NCBI RefSeq assembly: GCF_003261635.1
Contig: NZ_QFXK01000035.1
Location: forward strand, 310,001-374,000
Direction: 5' to 3'
Length of the DNA stretch: 64,000 bases
Origin: Kribbella monticola
GTDB taxonomy: Bacteria > Actinomycetota > Actinomycetes > Propionibacteriales > Kribbellaceae
Part shown: one piece after another, positions 1 through 6,955 of the stretch
Layout: each line of letters begins with the position of its first letter
Position numbering within the stretch: the stretch's first letter is position 1
Notes under the pieces: model-generated
Told to the model about the DNA's origin: nothing
The model's database searches: none
The model's input: the letters and a program-made list of their open reading frames with translations, nothing else
Position numbers and translations under genes: made by a program

Positions 1-2
1 CC

Positions 3-116
3 GCCGGAGTCACCTGGCTGAATCCGGTCGAAGACCGCCCGGTCGGTCGCTTCGGCACTTTCACCGATCCGGACGGCAACTACCTGCAGATCATCCAGTT
101 CAAGAACCACGCGTAG
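3..116 (+). CDS. VOC/glyoxalase-family protein, C-terminal fragment (cut by left edge)
   Basis: Reading from base 3 gives an open frame of 37 residues ending at a TAG at 114-116. The peptide ends in FTDPDGNYLQIIQF, the last strand-turn-strand of the vicinal oxygen chelate (glyoxalase/bleomycin resistance/dioxygenase) fold, where a DPDGN turn precedes the closing beta strand. The start lies outside the window, so substrate and metal ligands cannot be judged. The ending is typical of antibiotic-resistance or lactoylglutathione-lyase-like VOC proteins. Confidence 0.75.
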   Translation, partial: AGVTWLNPVEDRPVGRFGTFTDPDGNYLQIIQFKNHA

Positions 117-136
117 CTGGAGGCTTTGCCCTGCAG

Positions 137-1063
137 GTGATGCCGGGTGGATGTCAGGATGTGTGCGTGACGTTCAGTTCGGTTCTCCGGGTGTCCACGC
201 CAGTGCTCGAGGTTGCGTATCAGGAGGCGGGCGATCGCGGCGGCCTGCCGGTGTTCTTGCTGCACGGCTTCCCGTACGACGTGCGCGCGTACGACGAGGT
301 GGCCGGCCTGCTCGCCGACGCCGGGTTGCGGGTGATCGCGCCGTACCTGCGAGGGTTCGGGGAAACCAGGTTCAGGGATCCCGGTACGCCGCGGTCCGGG
401 CAGCAGGCCGCGCTCGCCCAGGACCTGCTCGAGTTGATGGATGCGCTCGAAGTCGAGCGAGCGATCGTCGCGGGCTACGACTGGGGTGGACGGGCTGCCT
501 GCATCGCGGCGGCGCTCTGGCCGGAGCGGGTGCACGGGCTGGTGTCGGCGGCCGGCTACAACGTGCAAGACATCGCGAACGCCGTTGAGCCGGCCAAGCC
601 GGAGTGGGAAGTCACCTACTGGTACCAGTACTACTTCGGCACCGAGCGCGGTCGCCGGGGTCTGGAACGCAATCGGGACGAACTGTGCGAGCTGCTGTGG
701 GGCATGTGGTCGCCGACCTGGGCCGGAGCGGCCGCGGCGTTCCCGGCCAGCGCTCCGAGCCTGCACAACCCGGACTTCGTCGAGGTCGTGATCCACTCCT
801 ACCGGCACCGCTACGGCCTGGTCGCCGGCGACCCGCAGTACGACGGGCTGGAGGCGGAGATCGCGAAGCAGCCGGTGATCACCGTGCCGACCGTGGTACT
901 GGAGAGCGGGGCCGACGGGGTCGGTGGGCCTAGCGATCCCAAGGAGCGCGCGAAGTTCACCGGGCCGTATCAGCAGCGGATGCTGGCCGACATCGGGCAC
1001 AACGTCCCGCAGGAGGCGCCGGCGGAGTTCGCGCGGGCCGTGCTGGACCTCGTCCGCCGGTAG
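137..1063 (+). CDS. alpha/beta-fold hydrolase, epoxide hydrolase-like
   Basis: A 308-residue alpha/beta hydrolase. HGFP (about residues 43-46) is the oxyanion-hole motif, and the nucleophile elbow is GYDWGG with Asp115 in place of Ser. An Asp nucleophile is the signature of epoxide hydrolases and haloalkane dehalogenases. The catalytic His is in DIGHNVPQE near the C-terminus, and the Tyr-rich stretch around residues 158-163 probably belongs to the cap. The start is uncertain: GTG at 137, ATG at 140 and GTG at 161 or 167 are all in frame, and the conserved core begins near residue 24, so a later start is likely. Substrate unknown; no membrane segment or signal peptide. Confidence 0.85.
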   Translation: MMPGGCQDVCVTFSSVLRVSTPVLEVAYQEAGDRGGLPVFLLHGFPYDVRAYDEVAGLLADAGLRVIAPYLRGFGETRFRDPGTPRSGQQAALAQDLLELMDALEVERAIVAGYDWGGRAACIAAALWPERVHGLVSAAGYNVQDIANAVEPAKPEWEVTYWYQYYFGTERGRRGLERNRDELCELLWGMWSPTWAGAAAAFPASAPSLHNPDFVEVVIHSYRHRYGLVAGDPQYDGLEAEIAKQPVITVPTVVLESGADGVGGPSDPKERAKFTGPYQQRMLADIGHNVPQEAPAEFARAVLDLVRR

Positions 1064-1069
1064 TACCGT
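1064..1069 (+). promoter_or_regulatory. -10 box TACCGT for a probably leaderless SGNH gene
   Basis: TACCGT sits 6 nt before the GTG start at 1076, immediately after the preceding hydrolase stop. No Shine-Dalgarno sequence fits in that space, so the transcript probably begins at the start codon. Inference from spacing only. Confidence 0.45.
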
Positions 1070-1075
1070 CGGCGG

Positions 1076-1708
1076 GTGCGGATTCTCTTCGTCGGAAACA
1101 GTTTCACGGGCCGGAACAACCTGCCCGGGCTCATCGCCGGTCTGGCGAAGCAGCGTGATCTGGTGATCGAGCATCGGCTGATCTCGGCCGGGGGAGCGTC
1201 ACTGCGCCAGCACCTGAACGCCGGTACGGCGCTCGCCGCGATCGCCGACGGCGGGTTCGACACCGTCGTCCTGCAGGAGCAGAGCACCTTGCCGGCCAAG
1301 AATCCGGCGCGGATGCACGACAGCGTCCGGGACTTCCACGCGGCCATCGAGAAGGCAGGCGCCCGGACCGCGCTCTACATGACTTGGGCTCGCCAGAACG
1401 GCGCGCAACAACCGATCACCACCGCGTACGCCGCTATCGCGGCGGAGCTCGGCGCCACGCTAGTTCCGGTCGGGATGGTCTGGGAACGCTTTCTCCGGGC
1501 CAACAGCGAGCCGCCCCTGCACGACAAGGACGGCAGTCATCCGGCCCTCGCCGGCAGCTACCTCGCCGCCTGCGTCTTCCTGATCTCCTTGCTGGCCGAG
1601 GATCCTGTCGGCATCGAGGCCCCGGTGAAGGGCCTGGCGGCGGACACCGCAGCCCTGCTTCGTGAAGAAGCCTGGTCCATCTGCGAGGCACTGGCCGGCG
1701 GGAACTGA
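1076..1708 (+). CDS. SGNH/GDSL-family hydrolase
   Basis: A 210-residue SGNH hydrolase (esterase/lipase/acyl-ester type). Block I is GNSFT with Ser9 as nucleophile right at the N-terminus, Gly40 lies in the SAGGASL loop (oxyanion block), and block V is DKDGSHPA with Asp152 and His155. There is no signal peptide, so it acts in the cytoplasm. It starts at GTG 1076 because residue 1 leads directly into the first beta strand. Its last 151 bases overlap the tail of the convergent acetyltransferase gene. Substrate cannot be assigned. Confidence 0.85.
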   Translation: MRILFVGNSFTGRNNLPGLIAGLAKQRDLVIEHRLISAGGASLRQHLNAGTALAAIADGGFDTVVLQEQSTLPAKNPARMHDSVRDFHAAIEKAGARTALYMTWARQNGAQQPITTAYAAIAAELGATLVPVGMVWERFLRANSEPPLHDKDGSHPALAGSYLAACVFLISLLAEDPVGIEAPVKGLAADTAALLREEAWSICEALAGGN

Positions 1709-2220
1709 GCGACGGCCGGTACGACGAAGTTCAGCAGGGCACCGTCGCGTTCGACTGGGGCAGCCGGCCAGCGACGCCGGATCATCCGGGCCACCCGGTC
1801 GTTGGCGGCGCTGACCACGAACAGGAAGCGGGTCGCTCCGGTCTCGAAGGCATGGCCGGCCGCGACGGTGAGCATCCGAAGCCCCAAGCCACGGTTCTGC
1901 TCCGGCTCGCTGATCACGACGGCGAGTTCGGCGGTCGGCTCTGTGCTGCCGGTCGCCCAGGCCCACATCGCGTGCCCGATGACGGCGTCGCCGCGGGTCG
2001 CCACCCAGGCGCAGCCGGCCGGCCGGAGCAGCCGTAGTACGAGTGAATCGCGAGGCGGGCGACCGACCGCGGTCTGGAAGCGCATGTAGAGGCTGAAATC
2101 CGTCAGCGCGGTCAGCATGGCCGCCAGGTCGTCCAGGTCCGCCTCACCGGCGGTGCGGATCCGCGGTATCTGAGTCTGATTCACGGATTCAGGGTCGCCT
2201 GGCTTGGCTGAGTCTGTCAA
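1558..2220 (-). CDS. GNAT-family N-acetyltransferase
   Basis: About residues 19-170 form a GNAT acetyltransferase domain: an N-terminal helix pair, the central strand AELAVVISEPEQNRGLG, then the acetyl-CoA pyrophosphate loop (EQNRGLGLRM, a Q/RxxGxG/A variant). The domain ends near residue 170 (LLNFVVPA). The remaining 50 residues are Ser/Ala-rich and are read antisense to the convergent SGNH gene, so they may be read-through without function. The TTG at 2220 is a weak start because it collides with the HxlR promoter; a GTG at 2184 is a credible alternative. Acceptor substrate unknown. Confidence 0.75.
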   Translation of the reverse strand: MTDSAKPGDPESVNQTQIPRIRTAGEADLDDLAAMLTALTDFSLYMRFQTAVGRPPRDSLVLRLLRPAGCAWVATRGDAVIGHAMWAWATGSTEPTAELAVVISEPEQNRGLGLRMLTVAAGHAFETGATRFLFVVSAANDRVARMIRRRWPAAPVERDGALLNFVVPAVAQFPPASASQMDQASSRSRAAVSAARPFTGASMPTGSSASKEIRKTQAAR

Positions 2221-2227
2221 GGAGACT
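2211..2227. promoter_or_regulatory. candidate operator AGTCT-N7-AGACT in the HxlR promoter
   Basis: A perfect 5-bp inverted repeat separated by 7 bases lies wholly inside the spacer between the proposed -35 (TTGGCT, 2204-2209) and -10 (TATCCT, 2228-2233) of the HxlR gene. That is a natural position for autorepression. The divergent GNAT gene begins in the same stretch and could share the control. Confidence 0.4.
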
Positions 2228-2233
2228 TATCCT
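2228..2233 (+). promoter_or_regulatory. -10 box TATCCT for a leaderless HxlR-family gene
   Basis: TATCCT lies 6 nt before ATG 2240 and 18 bp after TTGGCT (2204-2209). This arrangement makes ATG 2240 both transcription and translation start, and explains the upstream in-frame TTG as a -35 element rather than a start codon. Confidence 0.45.
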
Positions 2234-2239
2234 CGGAGC

Positions 2240-2743
2240 ATGATCCAGGAACAGACCGTGCCCGAGGCGATGCGGTGGTCGACGGAGAACTGCACGATCT
2301 CCCGGACGATGGAGATCCTGGGCGAGAAGTGGATGTTCCACCTGCTGCGCGAGGTGTTCGTCGGCGTCCGCCGGTTCGAGGACATCCGGGCCCGGGCGGA
2401 GATTCCGCGTCAGGTGCTGACCGACCGGCTGGCCGCGCTGATCGACCGCGGCCTGCTCCGCCGCGAGCCTTACCGGGTGCCGGGCCAGCGCGAGCGGTAC
2501 GAGTACCGCCTCACCAAGGCCGGCTTCGATCTCTATCCCGTCCTCGTCGCCTTGGTCCAGTGGGGCGATCAGTACCTGCCGCTGGACGACGGACCGCCGA
2601 TCGTCGCGCAACATCGCGGCGACTGCGGCGAGAAGGTCAGCGTCGTCATGCGGTGTGCGGCCGGCCATGAGCCGGCCCCACGCGAGGTGGCGATGCGCCC
2701 CGGCCCCGGCGCCCAGTTGAGAGTCACCGAGAAGCTTGCCTAG
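2240..2743 (+). CDS. HxlR-family winged-helix transcriptional regulator
   Basis: A 167-residue HxlR/MarR-like regulator. It opens with the family signature Cys (ENCTISRTMEILGEKW) followed by the winged helix (RRFEDIR...IPRQVLTDRLAALIDRGLLRREPY), then a C-terminal extension with two further Cys. Members usually repress a divergent gene for redox or quinone/aldehyde stress through the N-terminal Cys. ATG 2240 is preferred over the in-frame TTG at 2204 because the HxlR domain starts right after it and a promoter fits between the two. It is divergent from the GNAT gene, which is the most likely target besides itself. Confidence 0.85.
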   Translation: MIQEQTVPEAMRWSTENCTISRTMEILGEKWMFHLLREVFVGVRRFEDIRARAEIPRQVLTDRLAALIDRGLLRREPYRVPGQRERYEYRLTKAGFDLYPVLVALVQWGDQYLPLDDGPPIVAQHRGDCGEKVSVVMRCAAGHEPAPREVAMRPGPGAQLRVTEKLA

Positions 2744-2772
2744 GGCATCCAAGTGCCCAGGCGTCTACGCTG

Positions 2773-2809
2773 CCTCGCCTTCGCACCCTTCCGGGCCGCG
2801 AAGGCGAGG
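2773..2809. terminator. bidirectional hairpin terminator
   Basis: A perfect 12-bp stem (2773-2784 with 2798-2809) and 13-nt loop lie between the convergent HxlR and rpmJ genes. There is no U-tract, as is common for actinobacterial terminators. Confidence 0.65.
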
Positions 2810-2817
2810 AGCTGGCA

Positions 2818-2940
2818 TCAGCCCTGGCGGGCCTTCTGGCGGGGGTCCAGCCGGTTGATCACGTAGACCCGCCGGCCGCGGCGCACCACCTGCGCACCCC
2901 GCTTGGTCTTCAGCGCCTTCAACGAACGTCGCACCTTCAT
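2818..2940 (-). CDS. rpmJ: 50S ribosomal protein L36, zinc-independent (type B)
   Basis: A 40-residue basic protein beginning MKVRRSLKALK and ending RLDPRQKARQG, matching the L36 family. It has none of the Cys/His zinc ligands of the standard form, so it is the C-minus paralogue that replaces zinc-binding L36 under zinc starvation. In relatives such paralogues are usually controlled by Zur. A Shine-Dalgarno GAGAGGA lies 6-8 nt before the ATG. It stands alone, convergent with the HxlR gene and followed by a strong hairpin. No clear Zur box is visible upstream. Confidence 0.9.
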   Translation of the reverse strand: MKVRRSLKALKTKRGAQVVRRGRRVYVINRLDPRQKARQG

Positions 2941-3070
2941 GCCGGATCCTCTCTGTCAGCCCGTCCAACACGAACCGGCCCGCGAATCTTCCCGGATGTC
3001 GATCTGCGCCGCGGCGGTTCGACGCTGAGGTAGTGGCGGGCAGGCCGGCACGGACGAGAAGGGGTGCGAG

Positions 3071-3364
3071 ATGTCTTTTCAGGCTTATCTGGACAAGATC
3101 GAGGAGAAGACCGGGCTGACTCCGCGGCAGTTGCTGGAGATCGCCGGCGAGAAGGGGTACGCCACGCCGGAGACGAAGGCCGGCGCGGTGGCCGACTGGC
3201 TCAAGGCGGACTACGACCTCGGCCGCGGGCATGCGATGGCCTTGTTCCACGTACTGAAGAACGGTCCGAAGATCAGCAGCAAGCACGTCAACTCGGGCAC
3301 GGCACACAGCGATCCCTCCGACACCCTCTGGCTGGACGGCAAGGCGACCAACCCGGGTCGGTGA
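3071..3364 (+). CDS. DUF4287 domain-containing protein
   Basis: A 97-residue cytoplasmic protein starting MSFQAYLDKIEEKTGLTPRQ and continuing with a helical GYATPETKAGAVADWLKADYDLGRGHAMAL segment, which is the DUF4287 domain over nearly the whole length. The function of the family is not known; it is often found alone or fused to DUF5655. A purine-rich AAGGGGTGCGAG precedes the ATG. It converges with the DUF5753 regulator, leaving only 2 bases between the stops. Confidence 0.85.
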   Translation: MSFQAYLDKIEEKTGLTPRQLLEIAGEKGYATPETKAGAVADWLKADYDLGRGHAMALFHVLKNGPKISSKHVNSGTAHSDPSDTLWLDGKATNPGR

Positions 3365-3366
3365 GG

Positions 3367-4239
3367 TCAGGTGAGGGCTTTGATGGCGGTGCGGAGGAGT
3401 TCTTCGGTGTGGCGGGGGCGGAGGGCCGTGATCGCGAGCGAGTCCATCGTGACGGCGTACTCGTCGAGGTCCTCGCGCTTGTCCAGGTAGACGGCGCTGG
3501 TGAGGTGCTCGATGTAGACGACGTCGGGCAGGTCCATCTCGCCGAACCGCAGGATGCTGAACGCGCCGCCGGTGGCCGTGTAGCCGCCGCGGTCGAACGG
3601 GATGATCTGCAGCGTGACGTTGTGCCACTGGGACACCTCGATCAGGTACTCCAGTTGGGCGCGGAACACCTCGCGCCCGCCGATCGGGCGCTGTAGGACC
3701 GCTTCGTCGATCACCGCCCACAGGCGCACCGAGCGCTTCCGCGTCAGCACCTGCTGGCGGCCGGTGCGCAGCGCGACCAGGCGCTCGACCTCCTCGGCGG
3801 GCAGCGGCCGGTCACGGCCGAGTTGCACCACGGCCCGCGCGTAGTCCGGGGTTTGCAGCAGTCCCGGCACGAACTGGAGCTCGAAGGTACGGATCAGCTC
3901 GGCCGCCATCTCCAGGCCGAGGTAGGAGTGGAACCAGGTCGGCGTCAGGTCGTCCCAGCGTTGCCACCAGCCCGGGTTGTTCGCTTGCTGGGCCAGTTCG
4001 AGCAGCCGCTCGCGCTCCTCGGCGTCGTCGAGTTTGTACAGCGTCAGCAGATCGTCGACGTCGCGGACCTTGAAGCCGACCCGGCCGAGCTCCAGCCGGC
4101 TGATCTTGGATTCCGAACCGCGGATCGCCCAGCCCGCATCGGCCCGGCTGATATCGGCCGCCTCGCGCAACCGGCGCAGATGTGCGCCCAGCATGATCCG
4201 CAGGGCGGTCGGCCCGCCGTACGCATCCTGCTCTGTCAC
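3367..4239 (-). CDS. XRE-family helix-turn-helix regulator with DUF5753 domain
   Basis: A 290-residue regulator. Residues 12-70 hold a helix-turn-helix of the Cro/CI type (LGAHLRRLREAADISRADAGWAI then SESKISRLELGR), and residues 90-280 form the DUF5753 effector-like domain (FELQFVPGLLQTPDYARAV...). This architecture is abundant in actinomycetes, usually next to a small DUF397 gene with which it forms a regulator/partner pair. Here no DUF397 gene is present; instead it is divergent from a Methyltransf_19 methyltransferase. The start is GTG 4239 with GGAGAG 5-9 nt upstream. Confidence 0.9.
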   Translation of the reverse strand: MTEQDAYGGPTALRIMLGAHLRRLREAADISRADAGWAIRGSESKISRLELGRVGFKVRDVDDLLTLYKLDDAEERERLLELAQQANNPGWWQRWDDLTPTWFHSYLGLEMAAELIRTFELQFVPGLLQTPDYARAVVQLGRDRPLPAEEVERLVALRTGRQQVLTRKRSVRLWAVIDEAVLQRPIGGREVFRAQLEYLIEVSQWHNVTLQIIPFDRGGYTATGGAFSILRFGEMDLPDVVYIEHLTSAVYLDKREDLDEYAVTMDSLAITALRPRHTEELLRTAIKALT

Positions 4240-4391
4240 GGAGTCTCTCCAGCTGTTCGTGTGGCCGCCGGAGGATCATTTCACGAGATTGCCGGATCCG
4301 GCTCGGACAGGCGCGCGCACAGCGCGTGAAACCCACCGCGACTGCTAGTAAGGTCAGGCACCTACACCCCAATCGAGAACGAAGGTCGCCG

Positions 4392-5222
4392 ATGCCCGAC
4401 GTTTCCAAGGCCCCCAGCTCCGCGCCTGTCGGCGTCGACACCACCAGGGCCAGCATCGCCCGCGTGTACGACGCGTTTCTGGGTGGCAAGGACAACTTCG
4501 AAATCGACCGGGAGGTACTGCGGCAGGTCGCCACGGTGGCCCCGCAGGTGACCGACCTCGCCTGGTCGAACCGGAACTTCCTGATCCGCGCCTGCCGGTT
4601 CCTGGCCGGCCAGGCAGGCATCAAGCAGTACCTCGACTGTGGTTCCGGCCTGCCCACTGCGGAGAACACCCACCAGGTGGTCCAGCGGCTGCAGCCGGAC
4701 GCGAAGGTGCTGTACATCGACAACGACCCGGTGGTGCTCGCGCACGGCCGCGCGCTGCTGGAGGAGAACGAGAACACGCTCTTCGTCAGCGCCGACATCT
4801 TCGAGCCCGAGCAGGTCCTCGGGCTGCCGGAGGTGCGGGAGTTCCTGGACTTCTCCCAGCCGATCGCGCTGATCCAGAACGGCACCATGCACCACTACCT
4901 GGGCGACGACGGCCCGCAGCTGATCCAGAAGTACATCGACGCCCTGGCTCCCGGCTCGTACGTCGTGATCTCGCACTTCCTCGACCCGCAGACCCCCGAG
5001 CACGCCAAGACCGCCCGGGCGCTGGAGGAGCGGTTCACGCACAGCCCGATGGGCTCGGGCCTGTTCCGTCCTTACGACGCGATCCAGGCGATGTTCAACG
5101 ACCTGGAAATGGTCGACCCGGGCCTGGTGCTCTGCGACGAATGGTGGCCGGACGGCCCTCGTGTCACTCCGCTCAGCCAGATCGAGGAGTGCATCGCGGG
5201 CGGTATCGGCCGCAAGCCCTGA
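4392..5222 (+). CDS. SAM-dependent methyltransferase, Methyltransf_19 (DUF574) family
   Basis: A 276-residue class I methyltransferase of the actinomycete DUF574 family. The hallmark N-terminal motif ARVYDAFLGGKDNFEIDRE is present, then the SAM-binding loop YLDCGSGLPTAENTH, then VLYIDNDPVVLAHGRALL with the acidic ribose-binding residue. The target is unknown for most members. ATG 4392 is chosen for the GAACGAAGG about 8 nt upstream and because the motif begins shortly after; a GTG at 4326 is in frame but lies in the divergent promoter. The DUF5753 regulator is probably its controller. Confidence 0.88.
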   Translation: MPDVSKAPSSAPVGVDTTRASIARVYDAFLGGKDNFEIDREVLRQVATVAPQVTDLAWSNRNFLIRACRFLAGQAGIKQYLDCGSGLPTAENTHQVVQRLQPDAKVLYIDNDPVVLAHGRALLEENENTLFVSADIFEPEQVLGLPEVREFLDFSQPIALIQNGTMHHYLGDDGPQLIQKYIDALAPGSYVVISHFLDPQTPEHAKTARALEERFTHSPMGSGLFRPYDAIQAMFNDLEMVDPGLVLCDEWWPDGPRVTPLSQIEECIAGGIGRKP

Positions 5223-5225
5223 CGC

Positions 5226-5795
5226 TCAGGAGTACTCCGACAGCAGTACTGCGGTAGTACCGGGCTCCAGGGCCTGGAAGGTGTGCGGAAGGTCGCCCGG
5301 GTAGGCGATGTAGTCGCCCGGGCGCAGTTCCACCGGGTCGTCGGTCGGGCCCACGAGGGCCCGTCCGGTGCTGAGCACGACGTGCTCCACCACGCCCGGC
5401 ATGTGCGGGTCGGAGTTCCGGCCCGGTCCCGGGGCGACCACGATCCGGTAGACGTCGCGCCTTGTGTTGGGCGGGCAGGAGGCGACCAGGGTCGCGCTGT
5501 AGTCGCCGTGTTCGGTGTAGACGGCCGGCCCTTCGTTGGCCCGGATCACCTGTACGCGCGGCTTCGGCGGGTCGACCAGTTGCCCGAACTGGATGTCGAG
5601 CGCGACACAGAGCGCCCAGAGCGTCTCCACGCTCGGGTTGCCGGTACCGGACTCCAGTTGGGACAGCGTCGATTTGGCGACCCCCGCGCGCTTCGCCACT
5701 TCGGTGAGCGAGAGGCCGGTCCGCGCCCGCTCGCGGCGTAGCGAGGACGCGATCACCTCGAGTGGTGCCTTGCCGTCCATCAGTGTTCGCTCCAT
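5226..5795 (-). CDS. XRE-cupin transcriptional regulator (probable azlCD controller)
   Basis: A 189-residue protein. Residues 15-70 are an XRE helix-turn-helix (GLSLTEVAKRAGVAKSTLSQLESGTGNPSVETLW) and residues 105-185 a cupin barrel (DPHMPGVVEHVVLSTGRALV ... GDYIAYPGDLPHTFQAL) with His ligands typical of the metal/effector pocket. Such regulators sense small metabolites through the cupin. It is divergent from azlCD, and twin palindromes lie between them. ATG 5795 is used; an ATG at 5780 is also possible. It ends 3 bases from the methyltransferase stop. Confidence 0.88.
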   Translation of the reverse strand: MERTLMDGKAPLEVIASSLRRERARTGLSLTEVAKRAGVAKSTLSQLESGTGNPSVETLWALCVALDIQFGQLVDPPKPRVQVIRANEGPAVYTEHGDYSATLVASCPPNTRRDVYRIVVAPGPGRNSDPHMPGVVEHVVLSTGRALVGPTDDPVELRPGDYIAYPGDLPHTFQALEPGTTAVLLSEYS

Positions 5796-5805
5796 CGGTC
5801 CAACC

Positions 5806-5821
5806 GTTCGACTTGACGAAC
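5806..5821. promoter_or_regulatory. operator-like palindrome GTTCG-N6-CGAAC, copy 1
   Basis: A perfect inverted repeat in the XRE-cupin/azlC intergenic region, overlapping the TTGACG that serves as a -35 for azlC (5813-5818). An identical half-site pair with the same N6 spacing recurs 48 bp downstream. A second dyad, CGACTTG-N5-CAAGTCG at 5809-5827, overlaps it. Confidence 0.55.
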
Positions 5822-5842
5822 AAGTCGCTGACTGTTCATCAT
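5813..5842 (+). promoter_or_regulatory. candidate azlC promoter
   Basis: TTGACG (5813-5818) and CATCAT (5837-5842) are separated by 18 bp and place the transcript start at or next to the azlC ATG at 5850, so the message may be leaderless. The -35 overlaps palindrome copy 1. Confidence 0.4.
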
Positions 5843-5849
5843 AAAACCC

Positions 5850-6551
5850 ATGCGTTCGATATGGCGAACTCTTCGGCAGGATCTCGGTAGACCGCTGGCC
5901 CGAGACATCGCACTGGTCTGCCTTGCCGACGGCGTGGTCGGCCTTTCGTACGGCGCGATCAGCGTCGGTGGCGGACTCCAGTTCTGGGTGCCCGTGCTGC
6001 TCTCGCTGCTCGTGTTCGCCGGCGCGTCGCAGTTCCTGTTCGTCGGCATCGTCGCCGCGGGCGGTAGCCCGATCGCTGCCACCATCGCCGGTCTGCTGGT
6101 GAACAGCCGCCACGTTGCCTTCGGGCTCGCCGTCAGCGACGTGATCGGCGGAGGCTGGAAGAAGATCCCGGGCAGCCATCTGATGACCGACGAGAACGTT
6201 GCCTTCGCCCTCGGCCAGGACGACCCGCGGCGCAAGCGCGCGGCGTACTGGGTGTGTGGCATCGGGATCTTCGTCTGCTGGAATCTCGGCGTCTTCGCAG
6301 GCGCCCGGCTCGGCTCGGTGATCACCGACACGGACGTGCTCGGCTTGGACGCTGCCTTCCCCGCAGTACTGCTGGCTCTTGTGCTGCCGTCGCTGCGCGA
6401 CAGGTCCACCCGTACTGCGGCGTTGGTCGGCGTCGTGGTCGCGCTCGCCGCGACACCGTTCCTCCCAGCCGGTCTGCCGGTCCTGTTTGCCCTTGTGGGG
6501 TTGGTGTTCTACCGCGTCGGGCGGCCGGTTGAGGAAGAGGCGGTCCGATGA
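5850..6551 (+). CDS. azlC: AzlC-family branched-chain amino acid exporter, large subunit
   Basis: A 233-residue polytopic membrane protein with the AzlC core: DGVVGLSYGAISVGGG, the FAGASQFLFVGIVAAGGSPIA loop, LVNSRHVAFGLAVSD and the MTDENVAFAL motif. With the small AzlD subunit it forms an exporter for branched-chain amino acids and analogues in the cytoplasmic membrane. The start is ATG 5850, with no Shine-Dalgarno and a promoter placed for leaderless initiation. Palindrome copy 2 lies within its first codons. Its last 4 bases overlap azlD (ATGA). Confidence 0.92.
   Translation: MRSIWRTLRQDLGRPLARDIALVCLADGVVGLSYGAISVGGGLQFWVPVLLSLLVFAGASQFLFVGIVAAGGSPIAATIAGLLVNSRHVAFGLAVSDVIGGGWKKIPGSHLMTDENVAFALGQDDPRRKRAAYWVCGIGIFVCWNLGVFAGARLGSVITDTDVLGLDAAFPAVLLALVLPSLRDRSTRTAALVGVVVALAATPFLPAGLPVLFALVGLVFYRVGRPVEEEAVR
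5854..5869. promoter_or_regulatory. operator-like palindrome GTTCG-N6-CGAAC, copy 2
   Basis: Same half-sites and spacing as the copy at 5806-5821, here inside codons 2-7 of azlC just past the presumed transcript start. Two sites 48 bp apart bracketing a promoter suggest cooperative repression by the divergent XRE-cupin protein. Confidence 0.5.
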
Positions 6552-6871
6552 GGAATCCGGGGCTGCTGCTGATCGCGGTACTGATACTTGCCGTGGGCAC
6601 CTTTTCGTTGCGCGTCGCCGGACCGTTGCTGCGGACGCGGTTCGAGCTTCCGGAGCGGGCCCAGCAGTTGATGTCTGCGGCGACTGTGGTCCTGCTGGCC
6701 GCGTTGGTGGCGACGGCCGCGTTGACGGCGGGGCACGGTGCGGCCGGGATCGCCCGGCCGGCCGGCGTACTGGTCGGGGGAATCCTTGCCTGGCGCAAGG
6801 TTCCGTTCGTGCTGGTGATCCTCGCGGCGGCGGCGACAGCGGCCGGCCTGCGGCTCATCGGCGTACCGTGA
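6548..6871 (+). CDS. azlD: AzlD-family branched-chain amino acid exporter, small subunit
   Basis: A 107-residue hydrophobic protein with about four membrane helices and the AzlD pattern (FSLRVAGPLLRTRFELPERAQQLMSAATVVLLAAL...AARPAGVLVGGILAWRKVPFVLVI-like spacing). It translationally couples to azlC by a 4-bp overlap. Its 3' end, including the stop codon, lies in a 24-bp sequence that is duplicated immediately downstream. It is followed by a strong bidirectional terminator. Confidence 0.9.
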   Translation: MRNPGLLLIAVLILAVGTFSLRVAGPLLRTRFELPERAQQLMSAATVVLLAALVATAALTAGHGAAGIARPAGVLVGGILAWRKVPFVLVILAAAATAAGLRLIGVP

Positions 6872-6903
6872 CGTGGAAAGGCTCATCGGCGTACCGTGAC
6901 GTG
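6852..6903 (+). repeat. 24-bp direct repeat at the azlD 3' end
   Basis: Bases 6852-6875 recur exactly at 6880-6903 (period 28, separated by 4 bases). The first copy contains the last codons and stop of azlD. It looks like a local tandem duplication. Confidence 0.85.
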
Positions 6904-6940
6904 AAAACCGGACCGGCTCGCCGCGAGCCGGTCCGGTTTT
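6904..6940. terminator. bidirectional terminator, 17-bp perfect stem
   Basis: Bases 6904-6920 pair perfectly with 6924-6940 around a 3-nt loop. The stem begins with AAAA and ends with TTTT, so it works for azlCD on the plus strand and for the convergent gene on the minus strand. Confidence 0.9.
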
Positions 6941-6955
6941 CAGGTCATCGCTCGG

